Source: Candidatus Delongbacteria bacterium
Lineage (GTDB): Bacteria; UBA4055
Length of the DNA stretch: 64,000 nucleotides
Reading direction: 5' to 3'
Assembly: GCA_016937995.1 (NCBI GenBank)
Contig: JAFGVM010000016.1
Location: 155,332-219,331, forward strand
Shown: positions 27,336-36,200 of the stretch, piece by piece
Numbering within the stretch: the stretch's first letter is position 1
Layout of the letters: each line of letters starts with the position of its first letter
Translations under genes and position numbers: made by a program
Notes under the pieces: model-generated
The model's input: the letters and a program-made list of their open reading frames with translations, nothing else
Database searches by the model: none
Told to the model about the DNA's origin: nothing

Positions 27336-27671
27336 ATGTGCAAAGAAAATTTGAGCAAAATACTCAGTACACTGAAACCACTAAAAGAAGAACTTGAGCA
27401 TGCTGTCAATAAAGTAACACTTCTTTTTTCAGAATTCGATTCAATTGATTTCGATGCTGAAGAAGAAAAAGAAGAGATCGAAGAAGCAATTGAGAATATA
27501 GAGAATGTTATGGATTCAATTACAAGAGATGAAGGAAAACAAACCATGCTGAAAGAGATCGATGCTTATAAGAAGAAAATAGAAGGATTGGATGCTTCGG
27601 AACAAATTGTAAAAGAGATCCAGGATTTATTTGAAGAGATCAAATCAAAAGCGGAAGAATTGGATTTTTAA
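27336..27671 (+). CDS. Small acidic coiled-coil protein
   Basis: The 111 residues are strongly acidic, with long heptad-like runs such as EEEKEEIEEAIENIENVM and IVKEIQDLFEEIKSKAEE. No signal peptide or cysteine motif beyond C2. Probably an all-helical oligomer. Clear ribosome site AAGGAG, 9 bp before the ATG. I do not recognise a family. One of five small genes in a row, each separated from the next by a different hairpin or REP-like sequence. Confidence 0.6.
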   Translation: MCKENLSKILSTLKPLKEELEHAVNKVTLLFSEFDSIDFDAEEEKEEIEEAIENIENVMDSITRDEGKQTMLKEIDAYKKKIEGLDASEQIVKEIQDLFEEIKSKAEELDF

Positions 27672-27683
27672 AAACAGTGCCAG

Positions 27684-27707
27684 TGATTAGTTGAAGCCAA
27701 CTAATCA
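27684..27707. repeat. Perfect 10-bp palindrome
   Basis: TGATTAGTTG-AAGC-CAACTAATCA, 12 bp after the preceding small gene. Could act as a weak terminator, but has no U tract. Confidence 0.6.
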
Positions 27708-27729
27708 TAAATGTAGGTCACTAACAATC

Positions 27730-27806
27730 TGTCATTATCGGACTTGATCCGGTAATCCATAGAGAAACATAAAAAATGGATCTCCGTGTCAAGCACGAAG
27801 ATGACA
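27730..27806. repeat. Pair of inverted REP units with covarying stems
   Basis: Unit 1 (27730-27759) runs TGTCAT...CGGACTTGATCCG...ATCCA. Unit 2 (27777-27806, opposite orientation) runs TGTCAT...CGTGCTTGACACG...ATCCA. The outer bases and the CTTGA loop are conserved, while the stem changes as pairs (GGA/TCC versus GTG/CAC). A third copy is at 33136-33165. Confidence 0.75.
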
Positions 27807-27828
27807 AACAATAATAAGGAGAAGAATA

Positions 27829-28053
27829 ATGGCAAATGAAAAAGAAAAACTGTATTACCAGGCAGTACAAAAATGGGCTGAAAAGTCGGGTGAACTGGCT
27901 AAATGTCAAAGCAAAAACATGAAATGGTTTCTTGCTCCGCCTGTCATACAATGGATTACACCAAGTTATGAAAGTGATATTGAGAGGTTAGAGAAAGAAG
28001 TTGGAAAGCTTGAAAAGGAAATGGATGAATTGGAAGTAGAAGCAGAAATTTAA
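27829..28053 (+). CDS. Small helical protein
   Basis: The 74 residues have an N-terminal helix (KLYYQAVQKWAEKSGELAKC), a short hydrophobic/proline centre (WFLAPPVIQWITP) and a C-terminal coiled coil (ESDIERLEKEVGKLEKEM). The centre might touch a membrane. Excellent ribosome site (AAGGAGAAG). Not recognised. Part of the small-gene string. Confidence 0.55.
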   Translation: MANEKEKLYYQAVQKWAEKSGELAKCQSKNMKWFLAPPVIQWITPSYESDIERLEKEVGKLEKEMDELEVEAEI

Positions 28054-28064
28054 GGCATTGGCTC

Positions 28065-28137
28065 GTAGGGAACGCAGGAATGCGTTCCTCTACCAATAAC
28101 ACACGAAAATCGAAGGGGACGATTTCTTATCGTCCCC
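28065..28137. repeat. Two REP-like palindromes
   Basis: GTAGGGAACGCA with TGCGTTCCTCTAC (28065-28093), which again starts with GTAG, and GGGGACGAT-TTCTT-ATCGTCCCC (28115-28137). They fill the gap between two small genes. Confidence 0.65.
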
Positions 28138-28165
28138 AAAAACAAAATAATAAAGGAGTAAAACC

Positions 28166-28375
28166 ATGTTAAAAACAATAGCATCAGTTCTCGCTGGTAT
28201 AGGAATAGGAGTTGCCCTGGCAGCATGGGCAGAAACGATGGATGATGATGTTTCAATCGATTCGCTGGATCTTGACATTGATGATCAGGATACTGATTTG
28301 AAGGATGATACAACTGTAACAGAAAAAGAGGACAATGAAGCACTCGATGACCTCGCAACGGAGAATGCTTCGTAA
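28166..28375 (+). CDS. Small exported or membrane-anchored acidic protein
   Basis: The 69 residues have an N-terminal hydrophobic segment (TIASVLAGIGIGVALAAWA) that is either a signal peptide or an anchor. About 45 very acidic, Asp-rich residues follow (SIDSLDLDIDDQDTDLKDD). The acidic tail could bind cations or be disordered. Good ribosome site (AAGGAG). Followed by a terminator-like hairpin at 28380. Not recognised. Confidence 0.55.
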   Translation: MLKTIASVLAGIGIGVALAAWAETMDDDVSIDSLDLDIDDQDTDLKDDTTVTEKEDNEALDDLATENAS

Positions 28376-28379
28376 TCGT

Positions 28380-28406
28380 AAGGGCTCAACATCTTGAGCC
28401 CTTTTT
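28380..28406 (+). terminator. Intrinsic terminator
   Basis: AAGGGCTC-AACATCTT-GAGCCCTT followed by TTT, just after the stop of the acidic small protein. Confidence 0.75.
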
Positions 28407-28478
28407 CAACTCGTAAAGATAATGATATTGAATAGTTCTTTGAGGAAATAAAGAAAACCGATTAAGAGAGGAGGAAAA

Positions 28479-28814
28479 ATGCTAAAATTAAGAGTATTAA
28501 CAACTTGTGCTGCTATATTATCGTTACTGATACTAGCCAGTATTAGTATAGCTCTTATTATCCATGCAACAACAGGATATACAGACATAGATATGCTTGA
28601 AAAAGAAGCACCCGTATTTTTAACTGAGAGAGGATATAAGATCATTTCTTATGATGGATATCAAGGAAAAATATTTCATGGTGGTTTTGTATGGTATCAG
28701 GTAAGAGATAAAGATAATTATCTCTATGTATTAGCCGTTGGTGAATGGAATGACCGATTTATGATATATAACCAAAGATGTCTGAACGCATTACCATTAA
28801 AATCAAACTTATAA
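28479..28814 (+). CDS. Small single-pass membrane protein
   Basis: The 111 residues have one hydrophobic helix near the N-terminus (AAILSLLILASISIALII), then an extracytoplasmic-looking domain of about 80 residues rich in Tyr and Gly (YKIISYDGYQGKIFHGGFVW, VRDKDNYLYVLAVGEWNDRF). That domain could be a PepSY-like or small beta domain. Strong ribosome site AGGAGG. Function unknown. 14 bp before the DnaB-like gene, so likely cotranscribed with it. Confidence 0.6.
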   Translation: MLKLRVLTTCAAILSLLILASISIALIIHATTGYTDIDMLEKEAPVFLTERGYKIISYDGYQGKIFHGGFVWYQVRDKDNYLYVLAVGEWNDRFMIYNQRCLNALPLKSNL

Positions 28815-28828
28815 AAAAAAGGAGTATT

Positions 28829-29521
28829 ATGAAATATAAATGTGGATTAGAAATTTTGGATAAAAATATAAATGGTTTTACAACCAGTGAAATGATCGTC
28901 TTCGGAGCTAGACCAGGACATGGTAATATATTCCTTCTACTTTCAGTAGTCAGAGGTATTTACAATAATGCTGAAAATAAACCTAAGATCATGGTTCTGA
29001 CAAATAGACAACAGGATAAATTCCCTGCAAACAAAGGAGATAAGAAGATTTTTAATATCGTTTACGATCAGTCACAGGATCTAAAAAGTTTCTTTGAGCA
29101 ACTTTACAAGGTGATTGAATTATCGAAACCGGAGATAATTGTTTTTGATATTAATTCTTTATACTTTAACAGGAGCAAAGATTTTTACAGAAAATTGAAA
29201 AAGATCACTCTCGAAAACGATACTATGATTATAATTAATTCGTTATTGAAAAGAAAAGCAGATCAGAGAGTATATAGGCAACTTCAAGTGTCTGATCTTG
29301 AAGCTTCAAATGTGGTAGATGAAATAGCTGATAAAGTTGTTTTAATGTTCAGACCTGAGGTTTATGGGATCATGGATTGTAATGGTAGAAAGCAAAAAGG
29401 ATTAGCTGACCTTGTCATATTCATGAACGATAACATCTATACTAATATTTTCCTTAATTTTGACGAAAATAAGAAAATATTCGATGAGAACTTGAAGAAT
29501 CGGGGATATTATTATTTGTAA
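28829..29521 (+). CDS. DnaB-C/RecA-fold-like protein with degenerate Walker A
   Basis: The 230 residues follow the replicative-helicase C-domain layout from end to end. LEILDKNINGF and MIVFGARPGHGNIFLLLSV (23-41) match the DnaB 'IVGARPGMGKTAFAL' region, but the essential K and T are N33 and I34. Then comes PEIIVFDINSL (Walker B position, D107), NDTMIIINSLLKRKADQR (SQL-motif position) and VSDLEASNVVDEIADKVV (155-172), which corresponds to 'SDLRESGAIEQDAD'. The C-terminal GLADLVIFMNDN corresponds to the helicase 'KNRNG' strand. So it is probably an ATPase-dead relative of DnaB or of RadA/KaiC folds. I choose ATG 28829, 4 bp after AAAGGAG; an upstream start would overlap the preceding gene. Confidence 0.6.
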   Translation: MKYKCGLEILDKNINGFTTSEMIVFGARPGHGNIFLLLSVVRGIYNNAENKPKIMVLTNRQQDKFPANKGDKKIFNIVYDQSQDLKSFFEQLYKVIELSKPEIIVFDINSLYFNRSKDFYRKLKKITLENDTMIIINSLLKRKADQRVYRQLQVSDLEASNVVDEIADKVVLMFRPEVYGIMDCNGRKQKGLADLVIFMNDNIYTNIFLNFDENKKIFDENLKNRGYYYL

Positions 29522-29545
29522 AGGCAGGTTCTACTGCCTTTTTTT
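29520..29545. terminator. Terminator between convergent genes
   Basis: AAAGGCAG-GTTCTA-CTGCCTTTTTTT, with its T run on the plus strand, ending the DnaB-like gene. Confidence 0.85.
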
Positions 29546-30413
29546 ATCCCTTCAACCGATCTTCCGTAATCGACACAAAAAAATCCTTCGACCACAATTT
29601 CAACTCGGTTGAATCTGCTATGAAAGGAAATATGTCATTCTTTGCACTTTTATAATCTATTTCATTAAATTTCTTAAACAATAACTCTTTTATATCAACT
29701 AAAGTCAAAATATTATCATGATCCAAATGCCCGGATTGCTTCATTCTCTGAGTTAAATGATCTAAATTCAGTTGAGCACCCTGAGATAAGTACCAGACAT
29801 AATCATATAGATCTCTACCTTTTGTTCTATTACTACCCCATCCCCTGCATAACAAAGCATGTACTTTTCCTGCAAATAACGATGGCAACGAAAATAATCT
29901 TACATGATATGGGATCGGTATAAGCTGATACTTTATTTCGTAATCTGCTCCATCAGGTGGATCTGTATCGATCTCCAGCTTAATTTTTATCAGCTCATTG
30001 TTATGTAATTTAGAAATCCCCGGTATTTTTGAAGAAATATCCAATATATGGATTTTCGTTCCACCTTTTATAAATGCTGATTCTATATTAGAAGAAATAC
30101 TCTTAACCTTTTTTTCTACTTCCATATCGAAACCATAAGCACCCAATTCATCCTTAATAAATTTACAATATGGCTCTATCTCAAAATTTGGATCTTTTTT
30201 GATCAGCGAAAAATCCAAGTCTTCAGAAAAACGATTTAATCCGTAAAAGATCCTAAGGGCAGAACCACCATAAAATGCTGCAATATTAAAAAAGTCAGCT
30301 CTGTATAATCCCAGTAGAGCTATTTCTTGAATAATTTCTTTTAAGGCATTTTTATAATCATCTGTAGTTACACAGCTATATTTTTTCAACATTGATTCAA
30401 CCGCACTATGCAT
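29544..30413 (-). CDS. AbiEii-like nucleotidyltransferase toxin
   Basis: The 289 residues are of the AbiEii/AbiGii family. The nucleotidyltransferase signature FYGGSALRIFYG then FSEDLDFSL (48-70) gives the GGS motif and the D65-x-D67 metal pair. Downstream LPSLFAGKVHALLCR and GRDLYDYVWYL (R-D-hh-D) are typical of this family. AbiEii proteins act as toxins of type IV systems and in abortive infection by inactivating tRNA 3' ends. The start is 10 bp downstream of the AbiEi gene. The catalytic residues are intact, so it may be active. Confidence 0.9.
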   Translation of the reverse strand: MHSAVESMLKKYSCVTTDDYKNALKEIIQEIALLGLYRADFFNIAAFYGGSALRIFYGLNRFSEDLDFSLIKKDPNFEIEPYCKFIKDELGAYGFDMEVEKKVKSISSNIESAFIKGGTKIHILDISSKIPGISKLHNNELIKIKLEIDTDPPDGADYEIKYQLIPIPYHVRLFSLPSLFAGKVHALLCRGWGSNRTKGRDLYDYVWYLSQGAQLNLDHLTQRMKQSGHLDHDNILTLVDIKELLFKKFNEIDYKSAKNDIFPFIADSTELKLWSKDFFVSITEDRLKG

Positions 30414-30423
30414 TTTACTCCTT

Positions 30424-31023
30424 TTATGTCAAAAACTTTAAGAATCTATCCAACAGCTTTTTTCTGTACAATGGAACCAATAACTTTAATTCCTTTTTGT
30501 CTAATGAAAAGACCTGTTCTCTATCAAACCTTAGATCATCAAATAACAACTTCTCAATATCATAGTCAGCTTTTAATTTTTTGATCTTATACAACGTATC
30601 GCAAACAGCTTTTTCTTTTGTTGCTATTAAAAATGGTTCGTTTTCTTCTTCAATGAGTACTACACTTTGATAATAAACCAAAGGATTTATGTATCGATAC
30701 AGGAATTTCCCTACCGGTGTTTCAAAAAGTTTGTCTTTATTTTTGTTAAACACTGCGGAGGTAACAACTTGAACTTTTTCAGGAATAATACCATGCCACG
30801 AAAGTGCGTATTCAAATGAAATGTATGAAGGACCGTAGATTATATTTGCAAGAGTATTTCTATTGTAATCATTATCTTTGATATAAAGTCCGCGCTTAAT
30901 CTTAATTACTTCACCTGACTTAATCATAGTTGTTAATTTTGATTTTGGTGAAGCATATTCAGCCAGGCTTTCCATTAAATATAAAGTATCAAAATACACA
31001 GACTTCTCCCTTTTCTCCGGCAA
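30424..31023 (-). CDS. AbiEi-like antitoxin/regulator
   Basis: The 199 residues have an N-terminal winged-helix-like part (SKLTTMIKSGEVIKIKRGLY) followed by IIYGPSYISFEYALSWHGII and a C-terminal domain containing IATKEKAVCDTLY. This is the usual layout of the AbiEi antitoxin family, which represses its own promoter and counteracts AbiEii without a stable complex. Together with the next gene it forms a complete AbiE pair. No clear inverted-repeat operator is seen in the 50 bp upstream. Confidence 0.85.
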   Translation of the reverse strand: MPEKREKSVYFDTLYLMESLAEYASPKSKLTTMIKSGEVIKIKRGLYIKDNDYNRNTLANIIYGPSYISFEYALSWHGIIPEKVQVVTSAVFNKNKDKLFETPVGKFLYRYINPLVYYQSVVLIEEENEPFLIATKEKAVCDTLYKIKKLKADYDIEKLLFDDLRFDREQVFSLDKKELKLLVPLYRKKLLDRFLKFLT

Positions 31024-31075
31024 GTATGAATATATCGTATTTTTCAGAGAAAGTCAAGAATTGAATTACAACAAA

Positions 31076-32092
31076 TTAAAATGCTTTCGCACCTGTGATT
31101 ATGATCGATAAATTTCCCTCTAATGAAGAAGCTGCTTCTACTCTTATACCTATATCTTTAATTTTGTAGATAAACCCTCCCCCATATCCGAGTTTGATAT
31201 TCTTCATTGAAAGATCTTCAATTTTATTAAATACATCTCCAACAGATAAAAAAGAAGTAAGCGAAACTGCTTTGTAGATCAGAATATCGTACTGCGACTG
31301 AAAAGCCATCATATTTCTGTCAACAAAACGTCTTTCCGGATATCCTCTCAGAATAGAACTCCCTCCCAAGGATGAGAGCTGATGATAATGGGGTTCTCCC
31401 CCGACGATTCTTGTGATCAATTGCAGGTTTATAGCTGATTGATTGATCGATCTATAGTAAGCTAATTGACTTTCAAATATTTTAAGCGACTCAGATTTCC
31501 CCAGAGATTCAGGAAAATATATAAAAGAATTTTCAAATAAAATTCCATCTCTGTAAAAATCATCAGTAATTGTATCATATCTTATCTTTAATCCGATACC
31601 TGTAGAATAAATATCTCTTTGATCCAACTCTGGAATATCCTCTGAACTGTAACCGGGACTGTAATAAAAAATATTTACAGAAAAAAAACTTTTCCAGTTC
31701 TCATAAAATTCTAAACCAACGTCAAAGTGATCTTCAAGAAAGAAATAACCGTATTTAAACTCATTCCCCAATTCAGAACCGTTACCAACACCGTAATACT
31801 CCAGATAGTAATCCTCAAACCAGAACTTGTTCTCTAAAAATACTGATCCCAGCTTTTTTTCTGTGATAACGAAAAATATTTTCTGGTCTTTGAATGTATA
31901 GATAAGATTACTGAATATCTTGTCTTCGTCATTGCAGTTGTAATTGAAGAATGTTCCTAACGCAACACTTGTATCTGTTGTGTAGAAACCGAAAGGAAAA
32001 ATTATATAATCTCCTTCAGTTTTGGTTGAATCTGATTGGGAATAAGAAGATCCCGCAATAAGAAGCAATAATAATAAAGATACTTTTCTCAT
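31076..32092 (-). CDS. BamA/TamA-like (D15) outer-membrane barrel without POTRA domains
   Basis: About 338 residues from the ATG at 32092, which gives a clean signal peptide (MRKVSLLLLLLIAGSSYSQ). A longer in-frame start at 32167 would put a non-signal segment in front. The mature protein is made of strand-like segments. Near 230-250 it has LGGSSILRGYPERRF, the conserved 'lid-lock' LRGY/VRGF motif of the D15/Omp85 superfamily. No room for POTRA repeats, so it is a barrel-only member. Substrate or partner unknown. Confidence 0.8.
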   Translation of the reverse strand: MRKVSLLLLLLIAGSSYSQSDSTKTEGDYIIFPFGFYTTDTSVALGTFFNYNCNDEDKIFSNLIYTFKDQKIFFVITEKKLGSVFLENKFWFEDYYLEYYGVGNGSELGNEFKYGYFFLEDHFDVGLEFYENWKSFFSVNIFYYSPGYSSEDIPELDQRDIYSTGIGLKIRYDTITDDFYRDGILFENSFIYFPESLGKSESLKIFESQLAYYRSINQSAINLQLITRIVGGEPHYHQLSSLGGSSILRGYPERRFVDRNMMAFQSQYDILIYKAVSLTSFLSVGDVFNKIEDLSMKNIKLGYGGGFIYKIKDIGIRVEAASSLEGNLSIIITGAKAF

Positions 32093-32264
32093 AATAGATG
32101 ATCGGTTTGTTAGGACTTCAATATAAATGATGAAGCTTAGTATTACAATGAATAATTTACAGGACACTGTTCTTCAAAAACTTTTTATTTCTTGCCTACA
32201 ATAACTTATAGATATATATTAATCTTAATTTTATGTTAGTTACAAAAAACGCAATGGGTTCTGT

Positions 32265-33071
32265 ATGGAAAAAAAGATCATAGAGAAATTGAAAGACATT
32301 TATTACTACATGCAATATGGTAAACTGATGCCGGGATTTATTCATAACATCAATGGAAAGATCACTGCAGTTGACTCAAAACTTCAGATAACTTCTATGA
32401 AAACTCAGATGAAGCTTAAGAAACTTATTGCAAAAAAAGAAGAAATTGATCCGGAAGTATTTGAAACAACAAAAGCTGAATATGAAAACTTACTCGAAAC
32501 CATAGAACAATTGAAAAACCCAATGACCGAATTAACGGGACTTATGAAGACTATAAATGAAAAAGTGTTCAATGAAAGTAGTCCCGGAATTCAAATGATC
32601 GACATAAACGGCACCATAAAAAGCTTTGATGAATTTTTTAAATTCTATAAGAGATATAAACACGATACCGAAGTTATAATGGATCTGGAGGGTAATCCTT
32701 TTGTTAAAATGGAATACCGGGATGTTTATTTGATACTTTATACAATAGTGAGAAACGCTGTGGATTCTACTTATCTAGGCAGTTCAGAATCAAAGCAGAT
32801 ACGTTTTACAACAAATAATCACAGTAATCATGTTGATCTAAAAATTTTCTGTAACGGAAGAAAGATCACTGACGAAAATAAATTATTCGACCCGCTCTAT
32901 ACCACAAAGGTCGATTACTCAGATACTAACCAAAATGATGATGATCCGAAAGGTGCCGGTCTTGATCTGTATTTCCTCAAAATGATCCTGGAAAAATATG
33001 AAGGCTATGATTACAGCTTGAAAAATGTAGAAGGTGGAACTGAGTTTAGAATAAAGTTGTTGAAAAAATAG
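32265..33071 (+). CDS. Stand-alone histidine-kinase-like ATPase
   Basis: The 268 residues include a possible phosphoacceptor region PGFIHNINGKI with H27, a helical dimerisation-like region at 40-105, and a HATPase_c domain at about 145-268. N-box YLILYTIVRNAVDS has N164. The G1 position reads FCNGRKI (194-200) instead of DxGxG, followed by LFDPLYTTK. The G2 box is PKGAGLDLYFLK (228-239). There is no sensor, HAMP or membrane segment and no response regulator next to it. ATP binding may be altered by the odd G1 box. Confidence 0.75.
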   Translation: MEKKIIEKLKDIYYYMQYGKLMPGFIHNINGKITAVDSKLQITSMKTQMKLKKLIAKKEEIDPEVFETTKAEYENLLETIEQLKNPMTELTGLMKTINEKVFNESSPGIQMIDINGTIKSFDEFFKFYKRYKHDTEVIMDLEGNPFVKMEYRDVYLILYTIVRNAVDSTYLGSSESKQIRFTTNNHSNHVDLKIFCNGRKITDENKLFDPLYTTKVDYSDTNQNDDDPKGAGLDLYFLKMILEKYEGYDYSLKNVEGGTEFRIKLLKK

Positions 33072-33080
33072 GTGATAATT

Positions 33081-33165
33081 ATCCTAACAGGATATAATTC
33101 CCATAACCACAGGTTTCTACCTGTGAGATAACACCTGGATACCCGGATCAAGTCCGAGTATGACA
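33081..33165. repeat. Three palindromic repeats in a row
   Basis: ATCCT-AAC-AGGAT (33081-33093), CACAGGT-TTCT-ACCTGTG (33108-33125), and the third copy of the TGTCAT/ATCCA unit (33136-33165, inverted, with stem CGGA/TCCG around CTTGA). Confidence 0.7.
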
Positions 33166-33226
33166 GACAGTAAAAATAGGACAAACAGCAGTGCTGTTCT
33201 ACTTGTATTCGAGAAACAAGAAAAGA

Positions 33227-36200
33227 ATGAAAATAACTAAGAAGAAAATACTGAAATTATTTTTATACCTAGCAGGATTGTTCCTGCTTTTTATTTTAGG
33301 TTTATTTTTAATGCTCCAGTACTTCTTCCCCTCTTCTTTTGTAAAATCACAGATCGAAAAATATGTAATGGACAATTACGGAATCTCATTAAAAATAAAT
33401 GAACTTGATTTTAGTTTGTTCAGTGGAATTGAAGTCACAGATTTCAGCATTAAGGACAATGATATCCCTGATTCCCTTTTCAGTTTCGATTCATTTCAAT
33501 TGAAATACGATCTGTTACCATTGAAAGATAAAAAACTCGTCATAAACAAACTTACAGTTCAGCACCCGAAGATCTCTATTGTAAGAGATAAGAACGGTAG
33601 ATTTAATTTTGATGGTATAATAGAAAAATTAAAAAATAAACAAAAAACTGTTGAAGAACCTGATAAGATAAAGGATGTTAGTAATTCTTCCTTTGTAGTT
33701 AATCTGGAAAATCTTGATGTAAATAATGTTGAACTCCTTTACGATGACAGCTCCCCTGAATCTCCAATAAAAGCAAAGCTTCCAAGGTATAACGTAAAGC
33801 TTAGAAATGTAAAATTCAAAGATCTGGATGATATGAAGGTTGATCTTTCAATATCTACAGCGGAAAATAATTCATTCAGTATCAGATTTAAAGACAACAG
33901 TGCCGAATTGAAACAGGATCTAAATCTTAATGTCAAAGTGGTTAATGAGAATATAAATGTTAATATTATTCACAGCTTGAGCAGTATTAACTTCAGAAAC
34001 AAAGATATTTCCTTAAAAAATGTCGGTGCTAAAAAAGTTGATATGAAAATTTCTTACAATCTGAAAACTGATTCACTGAGTATCGGAAAACTGCAATTCA
34101 GTTTCGCTGACATGATATCTGCCGAATTAACAGGCAATGTTAAAAATGTTTCGACTTCCCAGATAGCAGAGATTAAGATCACCAGAGCCAATGTTAACTT
34201 TGATAAGATTTTGGATTTCATTAAAGAAAATAAACTGCTCGAACCTCCTCCGGTTTTATTAACAGACACACAATTATCGGTTAAAGATCTGACTTTAATG
34301 AATGTAGTTTCTACTGGTAACACAGAGATCAAAGGAACATCATACTTTAATTCTTCAAAAATTATTTATCGTGAAAAAGATATTCTTGCAGTTATAAATG
34401 ATTTAAACACTGAAGTAGCCTTTGAACTCGGTATAAATATTAAAGACATAAAATTGGATAAATCGATAATTGGAGTAAAATCTAAGATCAGAAATATCTC
34501 TGCTAATGTTCAGGGTCAGAAGTACAAGATCAATAATATTTCAGCTGAAATTACACCTGTGTTAACCAAAGACTTAAAACCTCAGAGTGTTTTACTGACT
34601 GCAAATATCGGTGAGATACTTGATGGAAATATCAATTTAAGCACAAATGTTGACCTGTCAGGACTTTCCGACTTTTCCACTGGATCTATAATTGAAAATA
34701 TAGTGCTCAAACTGGATGTTTCCGGGAATGGTATTAAACCATACCGCATCGCCGAGCAGGTTCCGAAGGGTCTTTCAATATCCTTTGTTGAACATATGGA
34801 TATAAAAAAATCTAATGTTTCAAATAAGTTCAACTTAAGTACAAAATTCATTCAACTAAAAGATGAGGAAAAATTATTTTCACCGCTCAATAATTTTGAA
34901 TTAAAAACATTTTTCTCGGTTGATCTGAAAAACTTTAAGAATGAAGTGATCATTCTTGATACCATTAATGCAAAACTGGCTGACTTCAATGAAACTATTA
35001 TATCCAATGTTAATATTGATCTAAAAAATAGCATCTTAAATATCGGAAGTTTTAAAACTGACACTGATCTATATAATACTTTAAAGCTGATAAAACTGAC
35101 CAAAGAGCCTATGATTGCAAATACTTCTATTGGAAAGGGTCAGGTATATATGGATGCTCACGGAAGATTCAGCTATGCTGATATGACCGGTAGCGGTAAT
35201 GCCGAAATAAACATGCTGATAGAAAATTTATCCCATGACGATCTTATGATCAAAGACTTCGTCAAAATAAACGAGAAGATCATAGCCAGTGAGAACAACA
35301 TAAGTCTTGTTGGAGATGTAAATATTTCTGATCTGGACTATCATGGAATTCTTAAATCTTACGATATAAAAGGTGATATCAACCTGAAGAACTCGATCAC
35401 ATACTTTACGAATGGTGAGATAAGAATAAATAAGGCAGGTGTTGATCTCCCTGATATTCAAACCTCGGCATCATTGACAGGAAAGGCAGATATTTCTACA
35501 AAAGTCCCTACCTTCAATCTTGAAGCTCAACACAATATCGGACTTCGAAAAGAATATCCTGCAGTTTCACAATTAAAAGACATAAGAGGTCTTATCTCAG
35601 GAACAACAAAATTATCAGGTGACACGAACTATGTTTACATAATTAACCATACTGAAGCTATTAAAGGATTTAATGCAAAAGTGAATTTGGACTCTACAGG
35701 TAGTCAATATGCTCAGATAAACAATATGAACATTCAATTCCCTTTCAATCTTATAATGAAACTTCCGGAATATGACATTTCTAAGGCTGAATTTATAATA
35801 ACAGACACTTACGATGATAATATTGACTTCAGAGAGTATTCAGAGAACAGAGAAACCTATGCGAGGTATGGATTACCTGTATCCACCGTTACTGCAGATG
35901 AGATCGAAATTAATCATCCGATGTTGAAAGATAAGATGAAGAACCTTGATGTGGATATGTATTATGACGATAATAAATTAACGATCAACCGATACTATTT
36001 TGAACTGCTTGATGGAAATGCGACAGGATTTTTAAAACTGGATCTTGGAAAAGGTAAAATGGATGAAAGCATAATGAAGAGAGCTGTTTTAGATTTTAAC
36101 TTCATGGCTTCAGGAATGAATACATATTATCTATCGAACAAAGAGAACAGTGAGCAGGCTTCGACAGAATTGAATACTACAATGACATTAAACTCCATAG

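Noticed and set aside
27276-28478. Small genes each followed by a palindrome, suggesting an integron cassette array
   Set aside because: The palindromes differ completely from gap to gap. Paired RYYYAAC/GTTRRRY core sites are not found (only a lone GTTAAAT), and there is no integron integrase. The only tyrosine recombinases nearby are XerC and XerD.
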